Assembly (NCBI RefSeq): GCF_029167105.1
Contig: NZ_JARFML010000018.1
Coordinates: forward strand, 62,001-126,000
Direction: 5' to 3'
From: Bradyrhizobium yuanmingense
GTDB taxonomy: Bacteria; Pseudomonadota; Alphaproteobacteria; Rhizobiales; Xanthobacteraceae
DNA: 64,000 bases
A model generated the notes under the pieces. That model made no database searches. It saw only the letters and a program-made list of their open reading frames with translations, and had not been told where the DNA came from. Positions 25,694 through 34,200 of this stretch are shown here, one piece after another; the stretch's first letter is position 1; every line of letters begins with the position of its first letter. Both the position numbers and the translations under genes were made by a program.

Positions 25694-26394
25694 CCGCGCT
25701 GCTCAATGTCACGGCGCTCGATGCGTTCTACGGCGACTTCCAGGCGCTGTTCGGCATCGACTTCGAGCTGAACGAGGGCGAGGCGGTCGCAGTGATCGGC
25801 GCCAACGGCGCCGGCAAGTCGACCATGCTGAAATCGCTGGCGGGGCTGGTCAAGAACCGTCCCGACGCGATCCGCCTCGCGGGACGGGCGATCGGCGATG
25901 CGTCCGCCGCCAGCATCGTCCGGCTCGGCCTCGCGCTGGTGCCGGAGGGGCGCCAGCTGTTTCCCTCGCTCAGCGTCGAGGAGAACCTGTTGATCGGCGC
26001 CTATGGCGGCGAACGCAGCGCGCCGTGGGATCTCGCCGCCGTCTACCGCATGTTCCCGGTGCTGAAGGAGCGGCGGCGCGGCGACGTCACCGCGCTGTCG
26101 GGTGGGCAGCAGCAGATGGTGGCGATCGGCCGCGCGCTGATGTCCAACCCGTCGGTGCTGCTGTGCGACGAGATCAGCCTCGGCCTCGCGCCGATCGTGG
26201 TGGAGGACATCTACCGCATGCTGCCGCAGATCCGCTCTGGCGGTACCGCCATCGTGCTGGTGGAGCAGGACATCGCCCGCGCCTTGCGGGCTTCGGATCG
26301 CTTCTACTGTTTGCAGGAGGGACGGGTGACGCTGAGCGGCCGGCCAAGGGATGTCGATCAGGACACCATCCGTGCGGCCTATTTCGGAGCATGA
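25690..26394 (+). CDS. livF: Liv-type ABC transporter ATP-binding protein LivF
   Basis: 234 residues; ATG overlaps the LivG stop (ATGA). Walker A GANGAGKST, signature LSGGQQQMVAIGRALM, Walker B VLLCDEISLGLAP and H-loop VEQDIARAL are intact, so unlike its LivG partner it carries a canonical signature. Forms the nucleotide-binding heterodimer with LivG beneath the LivH-LivM channel. Confidence 0.93.
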   Translation: MTALLNVTALDAFYGDFQALFGIDFELNEGEAVAVIGANGAGKSTMLKSLAGLVKNRPDAIRLAGRAIGDASAASIVRLGLALVPEGRQLFPSLSVEENLLIGAYGGERSAPWDLAAVYRMFPVLKERRRGDVTALSGGQQQMVAIGRALMSNPSVLLCDEISLGLAPIVVEDIYRMLPQIRSGGTAIVLVEQDIARALRASDRFYCLQEGRVTLSGRPRDVDQDTIRAAYFGA

Positions 26395-26401
26395 GGGAGC
26401 G

Positions 26402-27268
26402 ATGAGCGGGTTCGACACCATCATCGAAGGCGTGCTGCTCGGCGGCGTCTATGCGCTGTTCGCGCTCGGCCTGTCGCTGATCTTCGGCATCATGCGCCTG
26501 GTCAATCTGGCTCATGGCGATCTGATCCTGTTTGCCGCCTATCTGGTGCTCAGCGCCACCATCGCGCTCGGTCTGCCGCTGGCCGTCGCATCCCTGCTGG
26601 TCGTCATCACGATGTTCGTGCTCGGCTTCGTGCTGCAGCGGCTGGTGCTGGAGCGGGTGCTCGGCGACGACATCCTGCCGCCGCTGCTCGTCACCTTCGG
26701 CCTGTCGGTCGTGATCCAGAACGGACTGCTGCTCGGCTACGGCGCCGACAGCCGCAGGCTGCAGGCGGGCGCCTTCGAATCCTCGTCGGTGGTGCTCGCT
26801 CCTGGCCTGAGCGTCGGGTTGGCGCCGCTGACAGCGCTGGTGACGGCGGTTGCCGCCGTCGCGCTGCTCCAGCTCATCTTCTATCGCACCTCGCTCGGCC
26901 GCGCCTTCCGCGCCACTGCGGATAATCCAGCGATCGCGCAGTTGATGGGCGTCAACGAGCGCAATGTCTACGCCATCGCGGTCGGACTGTCGCTCGCAGT
27001 GTCGGTGATCGCCGCCGTTGTGCTCGGTATCCGCGCCAGCTTCGATCCGTCGATCGGCCCGGCGCGGCTGCTCTACGCATTCGAGGCGGTGATCATCGGC
27101 GGGCTCGGCAGCCTGTGGGGGACGCTGGCGGGCGGCATCGTGCTCGGGTTGGCGCAGGCGATCGGAGGGCGGATCAATCCGGAATGGCAGATCCTGGCCG
27201 GCCATCTCGCCTTCCTTGTCGTGCTGATGGTGCGGCCGCGCGGGCTGTTCCCGGCGAGGCGGACATGA
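26402..27268 (+). CDS. livH: Liv-type ABC transporter permease LivH
   Basis: 288 residues, strongly hydrophobic with about eight spans; the LivH signature VYALFALGLSLIFGIMRLVNLAHGD is present in its usual place (cut here to key residues G-L-S-L-I-F-G-I-M and N-L-A-H-G-D), and the cytoplasmic EAA-like loop is FRATADNPAIAQLMGVN. Met 26402 has GAGGGAG just upstream. Seven bases after LivF and overlapping LivM by 4 bases. Confidence 0.92.
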   Translation: MSGFDTIIEGVLLGGVYALFALGLSLIFGIMRLVNLAHGDLILFAAYLVLSATIALGLPLAVASLLVVITMFVLGFVLQRLVLERVLGDDILPPLLVTFGLSVVIQNGLLLGYGADSRRLQAGAFESSSVVLAPGLSVGLAPLTALVTAVAAVALLQLIFYRTSLGRAFRATADNPAIAQLMGVNERNVYAIAVGLSLAVSVIAAVVLGIRASFDPSIGPARLLYAFEAVIIGGLGSLWGTLAGGIVLGLAQAIGGRINPEWQILAGHLAFLVVLMVRPRGLFPARRT

Positions 27269-28377
27269 GCGTCGAAAGCATCCATATCCCGGCTGCCCGC
27301 GAGCAGCGCCCGGCGGACGCGCCGGTGTGGCAGGTTCGGGTCGGCACACGGCTGTCGCGCTTCGCGGCTGTGGCCGGCATCGCGCTGATCGTGGCACTGG
27401 CCGCGCTGCCTGCGATCGCCTCGCGCAACCTGATCCAGGATCTGATCTTCGTCTTCACCATGCTGACCTTGGCACAGCTCTGGAACGTGCTGGCCGGGTG
27501 GGGCGGACTGGTATCGGTCGGGCAGCAGGCGTTTGTCGGGCTCGGCGCCTATGCGCTGTTTGCCGGCATCGTGATGGCCGGGCTCGATCCGGTTGCGGCG
27601 ATCTCGCTGGCCGGACTGTTCGCGGCGCTGGTCGCGGCGGTGCTCGGGCCGCTGCTGTTCCGGCTGGAAGGGCCATATTTCGCGATCGGCAGCTGGGTCG
27701 CCGCCGAAGCGCTGCGGCTGATCTGCGCCCAGTTCAAGTCGCTCGGCGGCGGCACCGGGATGTCGATCTCGCCGGGCGAACTGTCGCAGATGGTCGGACT
27801 GAAGATGGTGCAGGCGCTGCTTGGCCTGCGCCCGGCGGCCGCGCGTGACGTGCTGGTTTACTGGCTGGCGCTGCTGCTTGCCGTGCTGGTCACGCTCGGC
27901 ATCTACGCCTTCATGCGCTCACATCACGGCTTGGCGCTGGCCGCAAGCCGTGACAACGCAGCGGCGGCCCGCAGCGTCGGCGTCCGCACCGCGCGGACTC
28001 GCTACGTGCTGTGGATCGCAGTCGCGTTCGCCACCGGCATGGTCGGCGCCGTGGTTTATTTGCAGAAGGCGCGTATTTCGCCTGATGCGGCCTTCAGCGT
28101 CACTGATTGGACCGCCTATGTCATCTTCATCGTCGTGATCGGCGGGGTGCGCACCATCGAAGGCCCGATGGTCGGCGTGCTGCTGCTGTGGGGGCTCGTC
28201 ACCTATCTCGCCCAGTTTGGCAGTCTCTATCTGGTCGTGCTCGGCACGCTCGCCATCCTGATCATGCTGTTCATGCCCACCGGCGTGTGGGGCGCGGCCG
28301 CTCGACGCTGGCAATTGCAGCTGTTCCCGACCCAGCGCTGGCTAGGCCGGAGCGAGTCCAGTCCAACGCCATTGTGA
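27265..28377 (+). CDS. livM: Liv-type ABC transporter permease LivM
   Basis: 370 residues with an N-terminal cytoplasmic tail of about 35 residues, then around nine hydrophobic segments. The motifs WNVLAGWGGLVSVGQQAFVG and the coupling loop ALAASRDNAAAARSVGV are typical of LivM. ATG overlaps the LivH stop (ATGA). It is the last gene of the hydroxyquinol/Liv operon and the last gene before the tRNA fragment at 28561. Confidence 0.92.
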   Translation: MSVESIHIPAAREQRPADAPVWQVRVGTRLSRFAAVAGIALIVALAALPAIASRNLIQDLIFVFTMLTLAQLWNVLAGWGGLVSVGQQAFVGLGAYALFAGIVMAGLDPVAAISLAGLFAALVAAVLGPLLFRLEGPYFAIGSWVAAEALRLICAQFKSLGGGTGMSISPGELSQMVGLKMVQALLGLRPAAARDVLVYWLALLLAVLVTLGIYAFMRSHHGLALAASRDNAAAARSVGVRTARTRYVLWIAVAFATGMVGAVVYLQKARISPDAAFSVTDWTAYVIFIVVIGGVRTIEGPMVGVLLLWGLVTYLAQFGSLYLVVLGTLAILIMLFMPTGVWGAAARRWQLQLFPTQRWLGRSESSPTPL

Positions 28378-28560
28378 CCGAACTTGTGCCGAGTAGCTTC
28401 GTCCGTTCAGAAGCGCCACCAATCCATCTTTGGGAAGGAGGCGCTCGGGCGTCCATGCGCCTTTGCAGTTGGACGTTTCGCTGTAAGCCATTGATCTCCA
28501 ATGATCGGATTTTGGCTTAGTTGGAAAAATTCTCTTGAGAAATCAATGGGAGCAGCATGT

Positions 28561-28605
28561 CTCTTAATCAGCGGGTCCCAGGTTCGAGCCCTGGTGCGCC
28601 CACCA
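28561..28605 (+). tRNA. 3' fragment of tRNA-Lys (CTT), probable attachment site
   Basis: Begins with the anticodon loop CTCTTAA and 3' anticodon strand TCAGC, then variable bases, a perfect T arm CCAGG-TTCGAGC-CCTGG (28578-28594), the 3' acceptor strand TGCGCCC and ACCA at 28602-28605. The 5' side does not pair: TCAGC would need GCTGA but finds CATGT, and no D arm or GGGCGCA acceptor strand lies upstream. So only the 3' half exists, the form left at the far end of an element that integrated into the 3' end of a tRNA gene. Confidence 0.85.
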
Positions 28606-28630
28606 TATAAATCAAGACTTTAGCGAGACA

Positions 28631-28672
28631 AACCGTTTGAGAGAGCCAGACTAAAACGGTTTTTCAAACGGT
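28631..28672 (+). repeat. Three ACCGTTT/AAACGGT boxes beside the tRNA fragment
   Basis: AACCGTTTGA at 28631-28640, AAACGGT at 28654-28660 and TCAAACGGT at 28664-28672; the outer two form a 9-bp inverted repeat (ACCGTTTGA / TCAAACGGT). Position next to an att-like core suggests integrase or excisionase arm sites, but a hairpin terminator or chance is possible. Confidence 0.4.
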
Positions 28673-28925
28673 GTTTCTGTCGATCCTTCCGGACGTCTAT
28701 TCTCGACAATGTGATCGGCAGAAGCGGCTCGGGCTTGTTGTTCAATTTGTCCTCCCGAGATGCTTTAAGGCCTTTTGGGCCGCGTGGAACGTGGCCTCAA
28801 AACATAACCTGATCCCGAGGTACGAATGATCGGTTGGTCGCACTGATGTTTCTGAGCTCTTCGGAGAAGAAGCTTTTGATGCCAAGTCCACTCTTGCGGG
28901 CACCGGTACAATCATAGGCCCAGAA

Positions 28926-29965
28926 CTATTCGAAGCCGCGGTTGTCCTTCTTTCGGATCTTATATTCGAGCTTATAGTGTTCCATCAGCCTCCGGACGCC
29001 GTGATAATCGGCTTCGATCATTGTCAGTGATCGCCCTGCTTCAATGATGACTTGCCTCGCGGCGGGCATAAAGCTCCCGCCGTAGCCGAAGGCGCGCACC
29101 AAGGAAGGCCGGACACCGCCGTCGATAATGCGGGGAGATACCACCGGCTCGAGTAACTCGAAGAGTTCTTCGATGAGAGAACTGAAGCGCCCCTGTATCA
29201 TGTCAAAACGTGATACGGCTGGCTTTTGGCGTCACAAGATCATCCCACAGGTCATGGAAGAGTTGAAGCGGGACGGCAAGCAATTGCATTCGCGCTTGTT
29301 GCGCTTCGGCATCGTAGATGGACTTCTTGAGGAAGGTGCGCACGACCTCGGCGCGGCTGACCGGAAAATCTCCGCTGAATACGATCGAGTAAAACAGATC
29401 GAACAGGTCCTGGGCTTTGCGTCGAAAAATCAGCGTGGTCAGTTTCGCTGCCAGAAGCTCTTCGAGTTTTTGGCAGCGGATCGGGCCCGTGCACGCAGCT
29501 TGGTCCGAATAGGGGTGTAACAGCGGCCGTGTCTGGATCGGCAGGTAAGGCTTTTCGAATTCGCTAATATCCAGATGCGAACGCAGGGTTACGCTTCTCT
29601 TCCGCATAGAAGCCTTTGAAATAGATCCGCACTTCCAGGGCCTGGACGCCGGGGATTTTGAGGTTCTTCTCGGCGACGCGTGTCCGGTCCATCGCGAACT
29701 GAACGCCGCTTCCGGCCTTAGCAGCTTCGAGGATTTCGCTCAGATCGGAATGCAGCTGGTTTTCATTGAGCGCATTCTCGCAGGAGAAATCCAGGTCCTT
29801 GGAATATCGCGTGCCCGGAAGGTATCCTTTGCGTATGCCGCTGCCACCTTTCGGGACCAAGAGATTCGAAAGACGACGATGCGCGAATTTCTCGCGCAAG
29901 AGCCATCCATGGACGTATTCCCGCTCAACGTTCTGCGGAGAGATGTCGTCTTGGTCGCCAGCCAC
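28926..29965 (-). pseudogene. AbiEii/AbiGii-family nucleotidyltransferase toxin, broken by two frameshifts
   Basis: Read from 29965 downward. The first part holds VEREYVHGWLLREKFAH and the nucleotidyltransferase motif PKGGSGIRKGY followed by RYSKDLDFS, the type IV AbiE toxin core. The frame breaks at about 29563-29607 and resumes as HLDISEFEKPYLPIQ and the helical LEELLAAKL / RRKAQDLFDLFY region. It breaks again at 29205-29208: removing one base of the A-run (T-run on the coding strand) restores ITFDMIQGRFSSLIEELF. No AbiEi antitoxin gene is found upstream. It is a dead toxin relic beside the att-like site. Confidence 0.8.
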
Positions 29966-29979
29966 CGATCAGTCAGCTG

Positions 29980-30993
29980 TTAAAACGTCTCGGTAATCTT
30001 GCTCAGGCCAGGAGGGCGATCCGGATCAAATCCGCGGGCGCATGCCGCCTCCTCGATCATCCGATAGGCCGGAACGAGCATGGCGATCGGATCAGTGGCA
30101 GGATCATCCTGGACCAACCAGGGCAGCGAGCCATGCGGTCCGCCGCAGAGATGCAGCGCGACCTTTTGCTCACGCAATTCCTCTGCAAGAGCGTCCACCG
30201 TGGCCGCAGTTTCATCCATGAGGCGCATCATGACAACGGGCGTGCGCGACGATAGCGCGGCACGTGGCCCATGCTGCAGCTCTGCGGCGCTCAAGCCGAT
30301 GGAGGGCAGGCGCAGGATCTCCGAAAGTTTAAGCGCAATCTCCCTCGCCGAACCCAGGGCCAGGCCTCGAGCTGCCACAAACACGGCTGACGCCTTGACG
30401 AGATCATCGGCAATCTCGGACCAGTCGAGCGCCAGCGCACGGTGCAGGCGTTCGGGCAGCCGGTCGAGGGCTGACCCCAGCGCACGATCTTGCGCCAGCT
30501 CGGCAACAAGTCCCGCGCCGGCGGCCATCGAGCCGATGACGGTCTTTGTCGCCGCGACGGAGTGCTCTTCGCCGGCTTCGATCGGAACGACGAACTCCGC
30601 TTCGTCGGCCACCGGCGACGACGTCGTATTGACGATGGCAACGGTGCGGGCGCCCGAAGCGCGCGCCGACCTTGTTGCTGCGACGAGATCCGGGCTGCGC
30701 CCGGATTGCGAGATCACGATGAACAGCGCATCGCGCAGCATCAAAGGTTTGCGAAATGCCGTGATCACCGAGGGGGCGCTTGCTGAAACGGGCAGGCGAA
30801 GCCGCGTCTCGACAAGGTATCTCAGGAAGAGGCCGGCATGCCCGGAGCTTCCCCGACCGCACACGACGCACAGGGGAGCTGAGCCAATCCCAATCCGCTG
30901 CGCGATGTCGCGCGTGGTCGGGCGGCTACGAACAATGTTGGCGACAACATCGGCGCTTTCCCCGATTTCGTTCGCCATCGCGGATGTCGTCAC
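29980..30993 (-). CDS. SIS-domain sugar-phosphate protein, probable glucosamine-6-phosphate deaminase (NagB-II type)
   Basis: 337 residues with two SIS domains: CGRGSSGHAGLFLRYL and VISQSGRSPDLVAATR in the first, ARGLALGSAREIALKLSE and ELQHGPRAAL in the second. It resembles the isomerase half of GlmS without the glutaminase half, as in AgaS/NagB-II deaminases. ATG overlaps the MurQ stop by 4 bases. It follows MurQ and an amino-sugar kinase and lies near NagA, so conversion of GlcN-6-P to fructose-6-P plus ammonia is the likely role. Confidence 0.82.
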   Translation of the reverse strand: MTTSAMANEIGESADVVANIVRSRPTTRDIAQRIGIGSAPLCVVCGRGSSGHAGLFLRYLVETRLRLPVSASAPSVITAFRKPLMLRDALFIVISQSGRSPDLVAATRSARASGARTVAIVNTTSSPVADEAEFVVPIEAGEEHSVAATKTVIGSMAAGAGLVAELAQDRALGSALDRLPERLHRALALDWSEIADDLVKASAVFVAARGLALGSAREIALKLSEILRLPSIGLSAAELQHGPRAALSSRTPVVMMRLMDETAATVDALAEELREQKVALHLCGGPHGSLPWLVQDDPATDPIAMLVPAYRMIEEAACARGFDPDRPPGLSKITETF

Positions 30994-31946
30994 GGCTCAA
31001 CCGCTCCGCCTTGCTTGCGTGCTGCCGGTGCCTTGGGATGCGAGTCCCGATCCGAGTCCCGATCCTTGGCGAGCTCGGCAAACACGCGCCTGAGATTGCC
31101 GTCGCCGTCCTTCAGAATAGTCTCCGCTTCGGTCCTGCCGACGCCCAGCGCCAGAAGGACCGCCGTCTTGACGTCTCCCTCGGCCTGCTCCAGCGAGCGT
31201 GCCGCGTGCGACGGATCGCAGTCGGCGATTTGCGCCACCATGGCCTCGGCGCGTCGCTTTAGCTTGGCATTGGTCGGCTGCATGTTCACCATCATGCCGC
31301 GATACACCCGGCCAAGACGCAGCATGATTCCCGAGGAGATCAGGTTGAGCACAACCTTCTGCGCGGTGCCCGCCTTCATCCGCGTGGAGCCGGCGATCAG
31401 CTCGCGGCCGGTCTCGATCAGGATCGGAAACTTGGCCGATGCCAGCAGTGCGGTGCCAGGATTGTTGGCGATACCGATCGTCACTGCACCGCACGAGCCT
31501 GCCTGCTGCAGCGCCGCGACCGTGAATGGCGTTGTGCCGCTGGCGGCGACCGCGATCACCACATCATGCGGTGTGAGCCGCGCGGCATCGATCTGTGTGA
31601 CCGCATCATCAATGTCATCCTCCGCGCCCTCGATGCTCTTGACGAAGGCACTGTCTCCGCCGGCGACGATGAAGCGGACGCGCTCTTTGGGCCAGGCGAA
31701 GGTCGGCGTCAGCTCGGCGCCGTCCTGGACCGCCACGCGCCCCGAGGTGCCGGCGCCGACATAGACAAGGCAACCGTAATCGCCCAGCGCCGCTTGGGCC
31801 GCCTCGGTCGCCGCCGTGATCGCGGGGAGGGCATGACCGATCGCAGCGACCGCCGCAAGCTGACCCTCCCACATCGCTTCCATCGCTGACACCAGCGGCC
31901 ATGCATCGAGGTCGGAAAATCTAGGATCGACGTCTTCGGTGGCCAT
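30990..31946 (-). CDS. murQ: N-acetylmuramic acid 6-phosphate etherase
   Basis: Cleaves the lactyl ether of MurNAc-6-P to GlcNAc-6-P plus D-lactate in cell-wall recycling. The SIS core reads VYVGAGTSGRVAVQDGAELTPTF, then AGGD, VAVAASGTTPF and AGSTRMKAGTAQKVVLN, all typical of MurQ, with the C-terminal helical bundle. Met 31946 (MATEDVDPRFSDLD) matches the family's usual start and leaves 19 bases after the kinase stop; Met 31994 is an alternative. The C-terminus contains a doubled RDSDRDS from a 12-base tandem repeat (31041-31064). Confidence 0.92.
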   Translation of the reverse strand: MATEDVDPRFSDLDAWPLVSAMEAMWEGQLAAVAAIGHALPAITAATEAAQAALGDYGCLVYVGAGTSGRVAVQDGAELTPTFAWPKERVRFIVAGGDSAFVKSIEGAEDDIDDAVTQIDAARLTPHDVVIAVAASGTTPFTVAALQQAGSCGAVTIGIANNPGTALLASAKFPILIETGRELIAGSTRMKAGTAQKVVLNLISSGIMLRLGRVYRGMMVNMQPTNAKLKRRAEAMVAQIADCDPSHAARSLEQAEGDVKTAVLLALGVGRTEAETILKDGDGNLRRVFAELAKDRDSDRDSHPKAPAARKQGGAVEP

Positions 31947-31965
31947 ACTGTTGATCCAAGCGCCA

Positions 31966-32904
31966 TCAAACGCGGAACTTCGGAGCCTGTTCATGGTCAG
32001 TTTCTCTCTCGGTCAAAGCCAGCGTGGGTAGGTTCAGCCGCTCTCGCGCGACAAGTAGCGCGCCGGCCACCGCGTCCGCGTCAGGAGGCTTCAGGCGGGC
32101 GCGCAGGTCGGGCGTCAGCCATGGCGTCATGGCATCCGCCAGCCCGCCCACCAGCGAGAGCCGATCGATTCCTCTTGCCAGGAATAGATCGAGCAGATCG
32201 CCAATGGCATCGGCCGCGCGTTCGACAATGCGACGGCCGACCGGATCGCCCTGATTGGCGTGCCGCATCACGATCGGTGCGAATGCGGCGTAGTCCGTTG
32301 CTCTGGCTTGTTCGGACCAGGCCACCGCCCGATAGGGATCATGATCGAATGCGCCCAGCACCTCTGCGAGCAATGGCGTCAACTCGCGGCGGCGATCCGC
32401 AGCCCGCAGCGCCAGTCGAACGACCTGCAGGCCGATGTCGGCGCCGCTGCCTTCGTCCGATACGGGAAACCCGTAACCGGCGAGACGGATCTCGCAGCCG
32501 TCGACCAGGCCGACACCGACCGAACCCGTGCCGGCCACCACGATTGCCCCGTCCGCGCCGCTATGGGCGCCAAGACAGGCCGCGAGGCCGTCGCTGATGA
32601 AGTCAACGGATGCAAAGGGATGCGCGATCTTGCTGAGCGCCGCTTTCGCCCCCCGGCGGCCAATCCCGGCAAGGCCAATTCCGGCGTGCATTTGCGCGAA
32701 ATCCTCGCGGCTTAGTCCGGCCTGTGTGGCCGCCGCTTCGGTGGCCTCCATGATGGACCGCCAAGCCTTGTCGATGCCAATTCGTGTCGTGGCCGGTCCC
32801 GAGCCCGCTTCTCCGAGCGCCGTGCCGTTTTCGTCTTCGATCCGGGCGCGACAGCGGGTTCCGCCCCCATCAATGCCGAGATACGTGGTACCTTTTGTTC
32901 CCAT
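31966..32904 (-). CDS. BadF/BadG/BcrA-type ATPase, probable N-acetylglucosamine/MurNAc kinase
   Basis: 312-residue ASKHA-fold sugar kinase. The phosphate-1 loop is YLGIDGGGTRCRARI, the second phosphate loop is IVVAGTGSVGVGLVDG and the adenosine motif lies around LSLVGGLADAM. No zinc-binding ROK motif is seen, which favours the BadF/NagK-like group. It begins the leftward cluster with MurQ and the SIS deaminase and is divergent from NagA, so GlcNAc or MurNAc phosphorylation fits. Confidence 0.82.
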   Translation of the reverse strand: MGTKGTTYLGIDGGGTRCRARIEDENGTALGEAGSGPATTRIGIDKAWRSIMEATEAAATQAGLSREDFAQMHAGIGLAGIGRRGAKAALSKIAHPFASVDFISDGLAACLGAHSGADGAIVVAGTGSVGVGLVDGCEIRLAGYGFPVSDEGSGADIGLQVVRLALRAADRRRELTPLLAEVLGAFDHDPYRAVAWSEQARATDYAAFAPIVMRHANQGDPVGRRIVERAADAIGDLLDLFLARGIDRLSLVGGLADAMTPWLTPDLRARLKPPDADAVAGALLVARERLNLPTLALTERETDHEQAPKFRV

Positions 32905-33021
32905 GGAACGTTAACGCGAGGGTTTCGCTTCGGGTCCGCACAGGTCCCCGTGGCTTACATGTGAACGCTTATGGCAGACTCGCCTCACGAGTCCGTGACG
33001 GCCATTCCAGGATCGATACTG
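32905..33021. promoter_or_regulatory. Divergent promoter region between amino-sugar kinase and nagA
   Basis: This short spacer must carry promoters for both directions. It contains the palindrome CGTTAACG (32909-32916) and a related AACGCTTA at about 32962. No clear -35/-10 pair was identified. A shared operator for an amino-sugar-responsive regulator is plausible; no such regulator gene is nearby. Confidence 0.35.
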
Positions 33022-34200
33022 ATGGGCCATGCTGGTTCTGCCTCTCTCACGATTGCTGCACAGCACATTTTTGATGGGACCGACATGCGCGGGCCCGGGT
33101 CGGTCAGGATCTCGCAGGGACGGATTGAAAGCATCAGCTTCGACGAGGCCGCGCCAGCGTCAATCCGCCTTCCCCGAGATGCGATCCTTGCACCCGGATT
33201 GATCGACATCCAGGTGAACGGAGGCGGTGGCGTGCTTCTCAACGACCAGCCGACGGAGGCCGGCGTTCGGCGCATCGTCGAGGCGCACCGCAAGGCCGGG
33301 ACCACGGGCTGTTTGCCAACCCTCATCACCGATCGACCCGAGGTCGTCGAACGATTGGCCGTCGCAGCTCAGGCGTGCCTCGATATTCCTGGCGTGCTCG
33401 GCTTTCATCTGGAAGGTCCGGCCCTCAACAGATCTCGCAAGGGCATTCATCCGGAAACCGAGATACGCGTGCCCGATCGGCGCGACCTCGCCGCCATCAA
33501 GAGCTTCGGCGATCGCGGCCGCTCCATTGTGACCTTGGCCCCGGAATGCGTGCCTGCGTCGATGATCGATGAATTGGTCGGCGCTGGATTGCGTGTCGCA
33601 GCTGGCCACAGTGATGCCAGCGCAGAACAAATCCGGCAGGCGGTCGGTCGCGGTCTCTTGGGGGTGACCCATTTGTTCAACGCCATGTCGCAGTTGAGCG
33701 CCCGGGAGCCGGGCGTGGTGGGCGCCGCTTTGGAGGAAGACCGGTTGTTTGCTGGAATCATCTGCGACGGCATTCACGTTGAGCGCGCTGCTTTGCGTGT
33801 TGCCTTCCGCTGCAAGGGACGCGATCGATTGATGCTGGTCAGCGATGCCATGCCATTGGTCGGCACGGACGACCGGCAATTCCTGCTCCAAGGAAGGCAG
33901 ATCACGTTGCACGACAATCGCCTGACTGGCAGTGACGGCACACTCGCGGGCGCTCACCTCACCATGATCCAGGCGGTCCGCAACGCTGTTACGCTCATTG
34001 GAATCGCGCTCGTCGATGCCCTCATCATGGCGTCCCGGACGCCAGCGGCATTTCTGGGCCTTGGGTCCGAGCTCGGACGGATCGCGGCCGGATACCGCGC
34101 GGACTTTGTCGCGTTCAATCCGAGCTTTGAGGTCGTCGACACATGGATCGGCGGCGTCGGTTCGATGGGCGAGGCAACCAAGGCTTCCGAGCGAGGTTAG
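33022..34200 (+). CDS. nagA: N-acetylglucosamine-6-phosphate deacetylase
   Basis: About 392 residues, amidohydrolase superfamily. Metal and substrate motifs are in order: APGLIDIQVNGGGGV, GFHLEGPALN, AAGHSDAS, VTHLFNAMS, and catalytic Asp in LVSDAMPLVG. It converts GlcNAc-6-P to GlcN-6-P plus acetate, linking MurQ to the SIS deaminase. Met 33022 has AGGA 9 bases upstream; the frame opens at 32971 without a ribosome site. The next gene starts directly after its stop. Confidence 0.92.
   Translation: MGHAGSASLTIAAQHIFDGTDMRGPGSVRISQGRIESISFDEAAPASIRLPRDAILAPGLIDIQVNGGGGVLLNDQPTEAGVRRIVEAHRKAGTTGCLPTLITDRPEVVERLAVAAQACLDIPGVLGFHLEGPALNRSRKGIHPETEIRVPDRRDLAAIKSFGDRGRSIVTLAPECVPASMIDELVGAGLRVAAGHSDASAEQIRQAVGRGLLGVTHLFNAMSQLSAREPGVVGAALEEDRLFAGIICDGIHVERAALRVAFRCKGRDRLMLVSDAMPLVGTDDRQFLLQGRQITLHDNRLTGSDGTLAGAHLTMIQAVRNAVTLIGIALVDALIMASRTPAAFLGLGSELGRIAAGYRADFVAFNPSFEVVDTWIGGVGSMGEATKASERG

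Larger units (their letters stand above)
28378..28925. other. Gene-free stretch holding an att-like tRNA fragment and repeats
   Basis: No credible coding frame was found. It contains the 3' tRNA fragment (28561-28605) and, just after it, three copies of an ACCGTTT/AAACGGT box (28632-28672). The remainder shows nothing recognisable. Base composition drops relative to the operon to the left. Confidence 0.6.

Noticed and set aside
28561..28605. A complete functional tRNA-Lys gene
   Set aside because: No D arm or 5' acceptor strand upstream, and the 5' anticodon strand does not pair.
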